Assembly: GCA_963713805.1 (NCBI GenBank)
Contig: CAVQNF010000013.1
Coordinates: forward strand, 1-64,000
Direction of reading: 5' to 3'
Length of the DNA: 64,000 bases
DNA from: GAS188 sp963713805
GTDB taxonomy: Bacteria > Pseudomonadota > Alphaproteobacteria > Rhizobiales > Beijerinckiaceae
The position numbers were made by a program, and so were the translations under genes. This document shows, piece after piece, positions 31,103-41,039 of the stretch. The notes beneath the pieces are model-generated. The model was not told where the DNA came from. It ran no database searches and saw only the letters and a list, made by a program, of their open reading frames with translations. Numbering within the stretch: position 1 is the stretch's first letter; each line of letters begins with the position of its first letter.

Positions 31103-31786
31103 ATGACCGAGATGACTCGGCGCCTGTTCGCCGCCGGCCTGCCTTTCCTCCTCGGCGCCTGCGCGCCTCGCCTCATGTCGCGCCGCTACCCGGCCCCGCG
31201 CTTCCTGCCGGGCTCCGGCATCTATGCCGCGATCGAGGACGACGGCTTCGAAGTGCCGGCCATCAACATGGCTCGGATCAACCCCGCCTTTCTGCGCCAG
31301 GAGGTCGCCTATTCCGGGAGAGAGGGGCCAGGCACCATCATCGTCGATCCGGCAAGCCGGCATCTGACCTATGTGGAAGGCGGGGGACGTGCCACGCGCT
31401 ACGGCGTCGGCGTCGGGCGCGAAGGCTTCGGCTGGAGCGGCGTCGCGAATGTGCGGCGCAAGTCCGAATGGCCGAATTGGACGCCGCCGCCGCAGATGAT
31501 CCGCCGGCAGCCCGAGCTCGAGGAATTCGCGGACGGCATGCCGGGTGGGCTGGGCAACCCGCTCGGCGCGCGCGCCATGTACCTCTACCAGGGCGATCAT
31601 GACACGCTCTACCGCATCCACGGCACCAACGAGCCGGAGACCATCGGCACCCGGGTCTCTTCGGGGTGCATTCGCCTCATCAACCAGGACGTGATCGATC
31701 TTTACGACCGCGTCCGCATCGGCTCGAAGGTGGTGGTGCTCGGCAGCGCTTCGCCCGAATTCGACGACGCCGACTCATCCCTCTGA
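31103..31786 (+). CDS. L,D-transpeptidase (YkuD domain), putative lipoprotein
   Basis: Exported peptidoglycan cross-linking or lipoprotein-anchoring enzyme, 227 residues. Start MTEMTRRLFAAGLPFLLGAC at 31103 (AGGGAG upstream) gives a short signal with a lipobox-like L-L-G-A-C, so the protein may be lipid-anchored. YkuD part: FLRQEVAYSGREGPGTIIVD, RYGVGVGREGFGWSGVANVR, GGLGNPLGARAMYLYQGDHD and the catalytic block IHGTNEPETIG followed by RVSSGCIRLINQDVIDLY, with the nucleophilic Cys in SSGCIR. A close paralogue lies at 61305. The frame is intact. Confidence 0.92.
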   Translation: MTEMTRRLFAAGLPFLLGACAPRLMSRRYPAPRFLPGSGIYAAIEDDGFEVPAINMARINPAFLRQEVAYSGREGPGTIIVDPASRHLTYVEGGGRATRYGVGVGREGFGWSGVANVRRKSEWPNWTPPPQMIRRQPELEEFADGMPGGLGNPLGARAMYLYQGDHDTLYRIHGTNEPETIGTRVSSGCIRLINQDVIDLYDRVRIGSKVVVLGSASPEFDDADSSL

Positions 31787-31848
31787 AAACACAGGCGCTG
31801 CCGGCCCGGTCACCGGCAGCGCACGAGATGAGCTCAAAGGGCCTCTAC

Positions 31849-32175
31849 TCAGCGGCAGACGCGAACGCCACCGCGGTAGAAGCAGCGCGGGTAGGTCGGG
31901 TAGCCGTAGTCATAGGCATAGGGGTGGCCGTATCCGTAGGCGTAGCCGGGGTAGCCGTATCCATACGGGTAGGCCGGATAGCCGTAATAGCCATAGCCGT
32001 AATAGGGGGCCGCGAGCGCCCCTGCGGCAAGGCCGGCGCCGAGCGCCGCCGCACCCCACCCCCAACCGCCGCCGTGCCACCCACCATGCCATCCGCGAGC
32101 CGACGCGGTTTGAGGCACGAGCGCGGCTGCTGCCGCGAGCGCGAGACCGAATGTGAGAGCCTTTGTGTTTCGCAT
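31849..32175 (-). CDS. Small exported Gly/Tyr-rich protein
   Basis: 108 residues. MRNTKALTFGLALAAAAALV followed by PQTASARG is a clear Sec signal peptide. The mature part is low-complexity: GWHGGWHGGGWGWGAAALG, then repeated Tyr-Gly units (YYGYGYYGYPAYPYGYG) and a Cys-containing end, PRCFYRGGVRVCR. Proteins of this build are common in Rhizobiales envelopes; no function is established. ATG at 32175 preceded by GGAGGATC. Convergent with the L,D-transpeptidase. Confidence 0.8.
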   Translation of the reverse strand: MRNTKALTFGLALAAAAALVPQTASARGWHGGWHGGGWGWGAAALGAGLAAGALAAPYYGYGYYGYPAYPYGYGYPGYAYGYGHPYAYDYGYPTYPRCFYRGGVRVCR

Positions 32176-32715
32176 GACGTGATCCTCCGGTCCTGAACGC
32201 AGGAAGATGCGGGTTCGATGCGCGGACGTTCGCCGGCTACTCGAGAGTGTTCCCTTCTCGAACGCCACAGCGGCGAACGCTGCCGCATTTCGCATCAACC
32301 TCTTGATGCTACAAGCCGCAAAGAGGTATGAAGGTTCCCTGCGAGTTCCTTAAACATCGAACGAATTTCCAACAAAATTGCGCTTGAGATCAAAGGCTTG
32401 CCATAGTCGTTCGGGCAAGTGGCATTCCGCTTCGGCCAGGCTGTCAGAGCCTTGCTTTCGGTTTTCGGAAAGCTCTCGAACGAATGTTCACCAAGGCCAT
32501 TCGAGGGCGTGTCGCCACTGGCTCCTGGTGAATCCGGGTAAGAGTTCTTCGCTCGCCATCGATCGATGATTACACAGGCACGAGGGGCGCTTACGAGCAT
32601 GGGCGCTCACGATTTTTTAAACTGAATTTCGCAACGTTATGAGCTTAGAGTCGCCATCATTGCTCTTATATCCACATTAGCGTAATTTTCGCTTAGCCAA
32701 GCACCGATTAGCCGC
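32176..32715. other. AT-rich intergenic region
   Basis: 540 bases between the Gly/Tyr-rich gene and the phosphodiester glycosidase. From about 32300 the base composition is much richer in A and T than the rest of the window, with runs such as TTTTTTAAA. No gene, tRNA or clear hairpin was found. Confidence 0.5.
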
Positions 32716-33699
32716 ATGCCGATGCGGAAGAAGCACCGCACCCCAAAACTACGGCTACTGAGCGGTCTATTTGGGGTGGGGTGTATCGCGGCCCTACTCG
32801 CCTTGGGAGGCGTTTGGGCCTACGCCGGAACCTATGGGCTACATGTGCTGTTCCGGCATGGTGGCACGTGGTGGCTACCCGTCAGCCCAGACAGCGCGAC
32901 CTTGTCGCCCGCGATGCGGCTGGCACTCGGTCCCGCGCCAGTGGCCACGCCGGGTGATGTCACCTGGCGCTCATTGGCGGATGGCTTCGAGGTAGCGGAC
33001 CTCGCCGCGCTCGTCGACGGCCACGCCGTGGACCATGTGTTGCTCGCCCGAATCGATCCGACACGCTTTCGCTTCGTGGCGCTCAACTCTTCCGACGGGG
33101 ACAAGGACCTCGATCAGTGGATGTTGCAGCTTGGCGCGGCGTTGGTGGTCAATGGCAGTTACTACGCGCAGAACGGTGCGCCGGACACACCATTCCTGAG
33201 CAACCGAATGATGCTCGGACCGCGAGACTACGAGGCCAAGGCTGGTGCGTTCGTCACCGGGGCGGACTTCACGGGTGTCCGTGACCTTGCCCATGCCGAT
33301 TGGCAAGCGGCGTTCCAACATGCCGATAATGCGATGGTGTCATATCCGTTGCTTGTAGTCGACGGCACAACGAGGGTTTTGCGGTCGACCTGGTGGCTCG
33401 CGAACCGCAGCTTCGTGGGGCAGGATGCGGCGAGCAGAATCATAATTGGCACCACCACGGATGCCTTTTTTCCGCTAGATCGCTTCGCCCGATTCCTGCT
33501 GAATGCACCACTTGGTCTGACGCTCGCCCTCAACCTCGACGGCGGGCCCGTCGCTTGCCAGGGCGTCTCGCTCAAGGGCTTCGAGCGTCGGACCTACGGC
33601 CGGTTGGAGGCTCAGGTCGAAGATAACCGCGTGAGCTTGCTGACTTGGCCATATGGCACGGTTGCAATGCCCATCGTGCTCGCGGTATTCCCTCGCTGA
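32716..33699 (+). CDS. Phosphodiester glycosidase family protein (NAGPA-like), membrane-anchored
   Basis: 327 residues, clean frame. A basic start, MPMRKKHRTPKLRLLSGLFG, leads into one membrane helix (VGCIAALLALGGVWAYAG), so the catalytic part is probably periplasmic. The domain matches the phosphodiester glycosidase fold related to the human mannose-6-phosphate uncovering enzyme: QLGAALVVNGSYYAQNGAPD, AMVSYPLLVVDGTTRVL, SRIIIGTTTDAFFPLDRFA and LALNLDGGPVACQGVSLKG. Codon third positions are visibly less GC-rich than those of its neighbours. It lies between an AT-rich gap and the 3' end of a tRNA gene, a common spot for acquired DNA. Substrate unknown. Confidence 0.82.
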   Translation: MPMRKKHRTPKLRLLSGLFGVGCIAALLALGGVWAYAGTYGLHVLFRHGGTWWLPVSPDSATLSPAMRLALGPAPVATPGDVTWRSLADGFEVADLAALVDGHAVDHVLLARIDPTRFRFVALNSSDGDKDLDQWMLQLGAALVVNGSYYAQNGAPDTPFLSNRMMLGPRDYEAKAGAFVTGADFTGVRDLAHADWQAAFQHADNAMVSYPLLVVDGTTRVLRSTWWLANRSFVGQDAASRIIIGTTTDAFFPLDRFARFLLNAPLGLTLALNLDGGPVACQGVSLKGFERRTYGRLEAQVEDNRVSLLTWPYGTVAMPIVLAVFPR

Positions 33700-33752
33700 C
33701 TGACGCGAAGACTTAAACCCGTATCCTGCGACGCCCGAAGAGCGAAGCAGGA

Positions 33753-33840
33753 TGGTGGAGCTGAGGGGAGTGCTGAGGGGAGTCGAACCCCTGACCTCTG
33801 CAGTGCGATTGCAGCGCTCTCCCAACTGAGCTACAGCCCC
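33753..33840 (-). tRNA. tRNA-Ala(CGC) with a 12-base tandem duplication in its 3' half
   Basis: On the minus strand from 33840: acceptor GGGGCTG, D-arm GCTCAGTTGGGAGAGC, anticodon arm CTGCA-ATCGCAC-TGCAG with anticodon CGC (reads GCG), T-arm AGGGG-TTCGACT-CCCCT. The expected 3' acceptor CAGCTCC, discriminator A and encoded CCA (33755-33753) are present and give G3:U70, the alanine identity pair. Between T-arm and acceptor an extra ACTCCCCTCAGC is inserted as an exact repeat of the preceding 12 bases. With it the gene is 88 bases and would not fold normally; without it, it is a standard 76-mer. Confidence 0.85.
33760..33783 (-). repeat. 12-bp exact tandem repeat inside tRNA-Ala
   Basis: Plus-strand GCTGAGGGGAGT at 33760-33771 and again at 33772-33783. 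It covers the 3' T-arm and the start of the acceptor strand of the tRNA. It may be replication slippage, an assembly artefact, or a mark of integration at the tRNA 3' end. Confidence 0.9.
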
Positions 33841-33918
33841 GAGGCGCGCGTTCTCTAGGCGTTGGCGACACCCGATGTCAACTTTTGCATCGGCGTCGGG
33901 GTCCCTGAAATCGGCGCG

Positions 33919-34756
33919 CTATCTGCGGCTCAGGAACGCCAGCCGCTCGAAAAGATGCACATCCTGCTCATTCTTCAAGAGCGCGCCATGCAGCGGCGGG
34001 ATGATCTTGCGCGGGTCGCGCTCGCGCAGCGTCTCGGGCCCGATATCCTCGTTGAGGAGAAGCTTCAGCCAGTCGAGAAGCTCCGAGGTCGAGGGCTTCT
34101 TCTTCAAGCCGGGCACCTCGCGCACCTCGAAGAAGATGCGCAGCGCCTCCTCGACGAGCCGCTTCTTGATGCCGGGAAAATGCACCTCGACGATGTCGCG
34201 CATCGTCTCGGCGTCGGGGAACTTGATGTAGTGGAAGAAGCAGCGGCGCAGGAAGGCGTCGGGCAGTTCCTTCTCGTTGTTCGAGGTGATGAGCACGATC
34301 GGCCGCTTTTGCGCGCGCACCGTCTCGCCCGTTTCGTAGACGTGAAACTCCATGCGATCGAGCTCGAGCAGGAGGTCGTTCGGGAATTCGATATCGGCCT
34401 TGTCGATCTCGTCGATGAGCAGCACCGGCCGCTCGGACGCAGGTGAAGGCGTCCCAGAGCCGGCCGCGCTTGATGTAATTCGCGATGTCGGAAACACGCG
34501 CGTCGCCGAGCTGGCTGTCGCGCAGCCGCGACACGGCGTCATATTCGTAGAGGCCCTGCTGCGCCTTGGTGGTCGACTTGATGTGCCAGGTGAGCAGCGG
34601 CGCCGAGATCGCCTTGGCGATCTCCTCGGCGAGCACGGTCTTGCCGGTGCCCGGCTCGCCCTTCACCAGAAGCGGACGCTCGAGCACGATCGCGGCGTTG
34701 ACCGCGACCTTGAGATCCTCGGTCGCGATATAGGATTTGGTGCCGGAAAAACGCAT
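33919..34756 (-). CDS. MoxR-family AAA+ ATPase (one frameshift)
   Basis: AAA+ chaperone-like ATPase, about 280 residues. From the ATG at 34756: MRFSGTKSYIATEDLKVAVN, Walker A LVKGEPGTGKTVLAEEIAKA, then LLTWHIKSTTKAQQGLYEYD. After a break near 34437, RPVLLIDEIDKADIEFPNDL (Walker B), PIVLITSNNEKELPDAFLRR (sensor 1) and the lid ending HLFERLAFLSRR. Relatives usually sit in an operon with a von Willebrand factor A protein and help insert metal or activate enzymes. Here the next thing downstream is the tRNA-Ala, with no VWA gene. The LysR frame upstream runs into it without a stop. Confidence 0.88.
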
Positions 34757-34871
34757 GCTCGATCCTGTGCCAGACGGCGAAACGTCTCGTTTCTCCGAGC
34801 CTTCGGTGTGGGACGGCATCTCGCACGGGCAGTGCCGGCCCGCAAGAGCGCCCGCGATCAAGAAGGCGTGG

Positions 34872-35752
<881 letters not shown>

Positions 35753-35902
35753 CCAAAGTTCTCCTTATGGAATCGATAATGAAACAAGATTTCCGTTATG
35801 CCAAGAAAGCCCGCAAGATCGCGAGTTGAAGTCGAAAAGCCGATCGACCAGGATCAGTGTCCCGTGGCGCGACGGCTATTCCGCCGAGGATGAGGGAGGG
35901 TG

Positions 35903-36470
35903 ATGAAAGCCAGGATCACGGCGACCATAAAGGACGCGACCGACACCGACATCGAGGCGGTGCGGGAAATCTACACCCATCATGTCCTCAACGGCCTCGC
36001 CTCTTTCGAGGAGGAGCCCCCGAGCCTCGACGAGATGCGGGCGCGGCGCGCGCAAGTGTCGCGCCAGGGCTTGCCCTATCTCGTCGCCAAGCGCGAGGGG
36101 CAGGTCCTCGGCTATGCCTACGCCTCGCCTTATCGCGCTCGCTCGGCCTATCGCTTCTCGATCGAGAATTCCGTCTATGTCAGGGACGGCATGGCGGGAA
36201 GCGGCATCGGCGGCGCGCTCCTCGACGCGCTCCTCGCGCGCTGCGAGAAGGGGCCGTGGCGGCAAATGGTGGCCATCATCGGCGACAGTGGAAACGACGG
36301 CGTCGATCGCCTTGCATCGCTCGCGCGGCTTTCGCAAGGTGGGCACCTTGCGGGCCGTGGGATTCAAACGGGGGCGCTGGGTGGATACAGTGTTCATGCA
36401 GCGTGAGCTCGGCGCGGGAAGCGCGACCTTGCCGCCAGGTGCCGCGAGCGACGAAGCCGAGGCTTCGTGA
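35903..36470 (+). CDS. GNAT N-acetyltransferase, phosphinothricin acetyltransferase-like (one frameshift)
   Basis: About 188 residues of the Pat/Bar-like GNAT group, which acetylates small amines with acetyl-CoA. ATIKDATDTDIEAVREIYTH and VLNGLASFEEEPPSLDEMRA open the domain; GYAYASPYRARSAYRFSIEN and SVYVRDGMAGSGIGGALLDA (acetyl-CoA loop, G-x-G-I-G) follow; then MVAIIGDSGNDG. After a break near 36300, SIALHRSRGFRKVGTLRAVG and FKRGRWVDTVFMQREL. ATG at 35903; a GTG at 35900 is possible. The MFS transporter starts 13 bases downstream, so co-expression with an exporter is plausible. The acceptor is not known. Confidence 0.85.
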
Positions 36471-36483
36471 GGCGCCGCACGCC

Positions 36484-37742
36484 TTGATCACACGCTGGCT
36501 CGTCCTTTGGCTTGGGCTTTCGCAGCTCATCTGTTGGGGCATTTCCTATTATCTCATCGGCGGCTTCGGCGATTTGATCGCCGCCGATCTCGGCTGGAGC
36601 CGCTCGCTCGTCTTGGCGGCTTCTCGGCGGCGCTCGTGGTGATGAGCCTCATCTCGCGATGACCGGCCGGCTCATCGATCGCCATGGCGGACGGTCGTCA
36701 TGATCGCGGGCTCCTGCCTCCTCGCGCTCGGCTGCGCCGGCTTGAGCCTCGCGCATGATGTCGTGACCTATTACGCCGCCTGGCTGGTGCTCGGCCTCGC
36801 GATGCGGGCGACGCTCTACGACGCGGCCTTCGCCTCGCTCGCCCGCATCGGGGGGCCGCAGGCGCGGCGCCCGATCTCGCAGATCACGCTGCTCGGCGGC
36901 CTTGCCTCGACGACCTTCTGGCCGATCGGCAACGCGCTGGCCTCGCTGTTCGGCTGGCGCGGCGCCGTTCTCGCCTATGCGGGTTTCGCGCTCATGACGA
37001 TCCCGTTGCATCTCGCCATTCCGAATGCTCGGTACTGGCCGCAAAGCCCGCGCTCTCCGCCTTCGCCCGGGCCGGCGCAGCAAGGCCGGAGGCGCGGACG
37101 CTTCCTCGCGGCTCTCCTCTATGCGGGAACCGCGGCGTTCGCGAATGTCCTCAACTCCGGCATGTCGGCCCATATGATCCCCATTCTCGCGGGGCTTGGC
37201 CTTGCGACGTCGGTGGCCGTGTGGATCGCGACCTTGCGCGGCATCGGGCAATCGGCCGCGAGGCTGTGCGAAATCCTCTTCGGCAAAAAGCTCGATCCGT
37301 TCGATCTCAATGTCGGCGCCTGTCTCGCCTTGCCGGTGAGCTTCGTCGCGGGCTTGTGGAGCGGCACCTCGATCGCCGCCGCGATCGTCTTCGCTCTCGT
37401 CTATGGGGCCGGCAACGGCCTCCTCACGATCACGCGCGGCACCTTGCCGCTCGTGCTCTTCGAGCCGCGCGAATACGGCACGATCGTCGGGCGGCTTCTC
37501 GCGCCGAGCTTCCTGCTTGTCGGCCGCCGCCCCTCTCGCCTACGCTTCGCTCATCGAGAGCTTCGGTGAGCGGGCGGCGCTCGAGTCTTTCGCTCGCCCT
37601 GGCGCTTGGCGTGTTCGGTTGCGCCCTCGTGCTGCGGCTTCGCTTCACGCCGAAACCGAGGCTGTATGAAAACGGCGCGGGTGCGTCTCGAGTCGCGGCG
37701 GCTCGCGCATTTTGCTGGCACCTCTCCCCGCCCCGAGGTTAG
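36484..37742 (+). CDS. Major facilitator superfamily transporter (several frameshifts)
   Basis: Twelve-helix transporter, about 400 residues. TTG start at 36484: LITRWLVLWLGLSQLICWGI, then SYYLIGGFGDLIAADLGWSR. After a break near 36620 come RMTGRLIDRHGGRTVV (the MFS loop-2 motif), AGSCLLALGCAGLSLAHDVV, LLGGLASTTFWPIGNALASL and FANVLNSGMSAHMIPILAGL. Near 37515 the frame changes again and the tail LALALGVFGCALVLRLRFTP follows in another frame, with a possible stop at 37742 or, one frame off, at 37669. Substrate unknown. Its place after a GNAT gene would suit export of an acetylated compound, but that is conjecture. Confidence 0.83.
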
Positions 37743-37754
37743 AGAGGGACGTGC

Positions 37755-38480
37755 ATGAAGCCGAACGCAACTTCGCCGCAAGACGAGCGCGACGCGGACG
37801 AGCCGCGCCAGCTCCTGCTCGATCTCGCGGGCGAGCCTCGCTTCCTGCCGGAGGATTTCATCGTCGGGCCGTCGAACGAGCGCGCCTATGCGATGGTCGA
37901 GGCTTGGCCGAGCTGGCCCGGCGAAGCGCTTCTCCTCGTCGGGCCGAGAGGTTCGGGCAAGACGCATCTCGGCGCCATCTGGGCGGGACGCGCCCATGCC
38001 TGGACGGTGCGCCGGGCGGAGCTTGCGAAGCGACGAGCCTGCCGCGCCTTTTGGCGCCGCCCGCGCTTCTCGTCGAGGACGCGCATGAGCGCGGCGATGA
38101 GGCGGCGCTCTTCCATCTCCTCAACGCCGCGAAGCTGCGCCGTTCGCATCTCTTGCTCACCGCCGTCAACGAGCCGTCGTTGTGGAATCTGGCGACGCCC
38201 GATCTTCTGTCGCGGCTTCGTCTCGCGCCGGCGATCCATATCGAGGAGCCGGACGACGAGCTCTTGCGCATGGTGCGTGATCAAGCTCTTCGTCGATCGC
38301 CAGCTCGTCGTCGATGCGGGCGTGGTCGAGACGATATTGACGCATGCCGAACGCTCCTTCGCCGGCGCGCGCGCGGCGGTCGAGATGCTCGATCGGCATT
38401 CGCTCGCGACGCAAAGGCGCATCACGCGCGCGCTCGCGCGCGAGGTGCTGCGTGAAGCGGATCAAGCGAGTAGCGAGTAG
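37755..38480 (+). CDS. hdaA: HdaA-type regulatory inactivator of DnaA (two frameshifts)
   Basis: DnaA-like AAA+ protein that stimulates ATP hydrolysis on DnaA together with the sliding clamp, limiting re-initiation. About 240 residues, lacking the DnaA DNA-binding domain IV. N-terminus: MKPNATSPQDERDADEPRQL, containing QLLLDL, a clamp-binding motif like that of Hda. Then FIVGPSNERAYAMVEAWPSW, Walker A LLVGPRGSGKTHLGAIWAGR, and after a break near 38035, ALLVEDAHERGDEAALFHLL (Walker B region) and RSHLLLTAVNEPSLW. A further break near 38277 leads to KLFVDRQLVVDAGVVETILT. The last residues SSE are encoded by AGCGAGT repeats that continue past the stop. Confidence 0.87.
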   Translation: MKPNATSPQDERDADEPRQLLLDLAGEPRFLPEDFIVGPSNERAYAMVEAWPSWPGEALLLVGPRGSGKTHLGAIWAGRAHAWTVRRAELAKRRACRAFWRRPRFSSRTRMSAAMRRRSSISSTPRSCAVRISCSPPSTSRRCGIWRRPIFCRGFVSRRRSISRSRTTSSCAWCVIKLFVDRQLVVDAGVVETILTHAERSFAGARAAVEMLDRHSLATQRRITRALAREVLREADQASSE

Positions 38481-38510
38481 AGCCCTCACTATTCGCTATT
38501 CACTAACGAG
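38466..38510. repeat. Short heptamer-repeat hairpin between convergent genes
   Basis: Left arm AGCGAGTAGCGAGTAG (from 38469) and right arm CTATTCGCTATTCACTA (38491-38507) pair imperfectly around AGCCCTCA. It covers the stop of hdaA and touches the end of the convergent GntR gene at 38503. It is the same sequence family as the larger array at 49475-49618 and likely works as a two-way transcription stop. Confidence 0.7.
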
Positions 38511-39267
38511 CTCGGAGAGGTAGTGGAACTCGTCGGTGACGCAAAGGCTCATCCGCCACTCCACCTTGTCCTCCGGCGAGCGATAGCGCGAGCCGGTCGA
38601 TGCGCAGCGCCGGCGCGCCGAGCTTGGCGCCGAGAAGCGCCGCCGCCTCCGCGTCGAGGCCGACCGCCTTCAGCCTTTCCTGCGCGCGCGCGATGGCGAT
38701 GCCGTAGCGCGTGGCGTAAAGCCCGTAGAGGTTGTTGGGGATCTCTCCCTGCTCGAGCCGCGGAAAGAGCCGCGCCGGCAGCATGATCCGCTCGGCGATC
38801 ACGGGTTTTCCGGCAAGCGCGCGCAACCGGCTGATGCGGATCACGCGCGAGGCGGCCCGCGAGCTCGAGCCGCTCGCGCTCGTCTTCGCTCGCCCGGCCC
38901 CGATGCCACCTCGATGACCCGGCTTTCGGGAAAGGCCACTTCGCCCGCGCCGTCCGGCGCGAGCTTGAAGAATTGGAAGAGGATGCGGGCCTCGTCATGC
39001 ACGGCGACGAAGGTGCCGCGTCCCTGGTGGCGCACGACGAGCTTCTCGGTCACCATGGAATCGAGCGCCTTGCGCACCGTGCCCTGGCTGACGCGAAGCT
39101 CGGCGGCGAGCTCGGTTTCGCTCGGCAGCGCCTGGCCCGGCGCCCAGACGCCGTCGACGAGGCGCTTCACAAAAGCGTCGCGCGTCTGTGCATAGAGCGG
39201 CCGCGGGCCAAGCGGCGTGGCCCTTCGGCGGAAGAGCGTCCTTCGGCCGGCGTGTCATGATTGACAT
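38503..39267 (-). CDS. GntR-family regulator with UTRA ligand domain (frameshifted)
   Basis: HutC-subfamily repressor, about 250 residues. MSIMTRRPKDALPPKGH at 39267 leads, after an extra C near 39215, to TPLGPRPLYAQTRDAFVKRL, then the winged helix GVWAPGQALPSETELAAELR and VSQGTVRKALDSMVTEKLVV, and RHQGRGTFVAVHDEARILFQ. After two breaks between 38910 and 38850 the UTRA part follows: RISRLRALAGKPVIAERIML, RLEQGEIPNNLYGLYATRYG and RAQERLKAVGLDAEAAALLG. It is divergent from the UxaA-like catabolic operon and probably represses it until the substrate or an intermediate binds. An AT-rich dyad lies just upstream. Confidence 0.86.
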
Positions 39268-39274
39268 CCTAGCA

Positions 39275-39296
39275 CTCTTATATCTTATACAAGACT
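39275..39296. promoter_or_regulatory. Candidate GntR operator
   Basis: CTTATATCTTATACAAG (39277-39293) is an imperfect dyad in an otherwise GC-rich gap, eight bases upstream of the GntR start. HutC-type GntR proteins favour sites built on CTTGTATA/TATACAAG, which the right half matches. It would control the GntR gene and perhaps the divergent operon. Confidence 0.5.
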
Positions 39297-39438
39297 TCGC
39301 GGATCCTTTCGGGTCGGCGATGGTCGGTCGCGCTCCGGCTTCGGCGCGCCCATCAGCGCGGTGCGCTCGTGGGCCTTCGCCGAATGTGCGCGTCCTTCCC
39401 GAAACGAGCCTTCCTGAAGTTTCCGAGGAACATCTCGC

Positions 39439-39728
39439 ATGAGCATCTCCCCATTGCCTCGCGCATGACCATAAGGACACGGTCGCCGTCGTCGTGGTCG
39501 AAGGTTTGAAAGCCGGCACCGATATGCTCGGTGTCGTCACCCACGACAATTCCGATTTTCGCATACGTGCCCAGCAGGACATCCCGATCGGCCACAAGGT
39601 GGCGCTGCGGGACATCAAGACCGGCGACACCATCTGGAAATACGGCCAGGATATCGGCAAGGCCGTCGCGCGCCATCAAGAAGGGCGAGCATGTGCACGT
39701 CCATAACGTCAAGACCAAGCGCTGGTGA
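39439..39728 (+). CDS. UxaA/SuyA-like lyase, small SAF-domain subunit (two frameshifts)
   Basis: About 95 residues with the SAF fold that forms the small subunit of two-part altronate/galactarate dehydratase-like enzymes or of sulfolactate sulfo-lyase (SuyA). ATG at 39439 gives MSISPLP, then, after a break near 39465, AHDHKDTVAVVVVEGLKAGT, DMLGVVTHDNSDFRIRAQQD, IPIGHKVALRDIKTGDTIWK and YGQDIGKAVA. After a break near 39675 it ends IKKGEHVHVHNVKTKRW, the usual His-containing end of the small subunit. The ribosome site is masked by AT-poor sequence. The large subunit follows 10 bases later. Confidence 0.84.
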
Positions 39729-39738
39729 GGAGAAGGAC

Positions 39739-41020
39739 ATGAGCATCGTCGCCGATTTCACGAGGGTGCATCGCAAGCTCTCCCTCGGTCAAAGGACGAA
39801 GATCGACGCGCCCTCCTTCAAGACGCCGGTCGCGAGGCGCCCTTCCGGCCAGCAAGCTCGATTGGTTCATGGGCTACAGGCGCGAGAACGGTCGCGTCGG
39901 CGTGCGCAACCATGTGCTTCTCCTGCCGCTCGACGATCTGTCGAACGCCGCCTGCGAGGCCGTCGCCAACAACATCAAGGGCACGCTCGCCATCCCGCAC
40001 GCCTACGGGCGGCTGCAGTTCGGCGCCGATCTCGACGTGCATTTCCGCACCCTCATCGGCACCGGCGCCAACCCCAATGTCGCCGCCGTCGTCGTCATCG
40101 GCATCGAGGAGGGCTGGACCAAGCGCGTCGTCGACGGCATCGCGGTGACCGGCAAGCCCGTCGTCGGCTTCGGCATCGAGACGCATGGCGACATCTCGAC
40201 GATCGCGCGGGCGAGCTATGTGGCCAAGGAATATGTGCAGTGGGCGAGCGAGCTCACGCGCGAGAAATGCCCGCTCTCGGATCTCTGGGTGTCGACCAAA
40301 TGCGGCGAGAGCGACACGACCACGGGCCTCTCCTCCTGCCCGACCGTCGGCAACATGTACGACAAGCTCATCCCGCGCGGCATCCATGGCGTGTTCGGCG
40401 AGACTTCCGAGATCACCGGCGGCGAGCATCTGTGCCAGGCGCGCGCCGCCACCAAGGAAATCGGCAAGCGCTGGTACCAGATGTGGAACGCCTATCAGGA
40501 CGAGGTGATCGAGGCGCACAAGACCGACGATCTCTCGGACAGCCAGCCGACCAAGGGCAATATCGCCGGCGGCCTCACCACGATCGAGGAGAAGGCGCTC
40601 GGCAATCTCGAGAAGATCGGGCGCGAGTGCAGATTCATCGACATGCTCGAGCCCGCCGAGGCGCCGTCCAAGGGGCCGGGCCTCTACTACATGGACACCT
40701 CCTCGGCCGCGGCCGAATGCGTGACCTTGATGGCGGCCGGCGGCTTCGTCGTGCACACTTTCCCGACCGGCCAGGGCAACGTCATCGGCAATCCGATCCT
40801 GCCGGTGATCAAGATCTCGGGCAATCCGCAGACGGTGCGCACCATGCCCGAGCATATCGACCTCGACGTCTCGGGCGTCTTGCAGCGCACGCTGACGATC
40901 CCCGAGGCCGGCGACGAGCTGATCTCGATGATCGTGCGCACCGCGAACGGCCGGCTCACCGCCGCCGAGGCGCTCGGGCATCGCGAATTCGCGATGACGA
41001 AGCTCTACCGGAGCGCCTGA
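39739..41020 (+). CDS. UxaA/SuyB-like lyase, large subunit (one frameshift)
   Basis: About 427 residues of the D-galactarate dehydratase/altronate hydrolase family, catalysing elimination from a 2-hydroxy acid, or from (2R)-sulfolactate in SuyB. ATG at 39739 with AGGAGAAGG upstream: MSIVADFTRVHRKLSLGQRT. After a break near 39850, LDWFMGYRRENGRVGVRNHV, LLLPLDDLSNAACEAVANNI, PHAYGRLQFGADLDVHFRTL, VSTKCGESDTTTGLSSCPTV (conserved cysteines), GVFGETSEITGGEHLCQARA and GFVVHTFPTGQGNVIGNPIL. These are the core blocks of the family. Substrate choice cannot be settled from sequence: split subunits fit both SuyAB and split aldonate dehydratases. Confidence 0.88.
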
Positions 41021-41039
41021 TCGGCGCGGCCGGCGCCTG

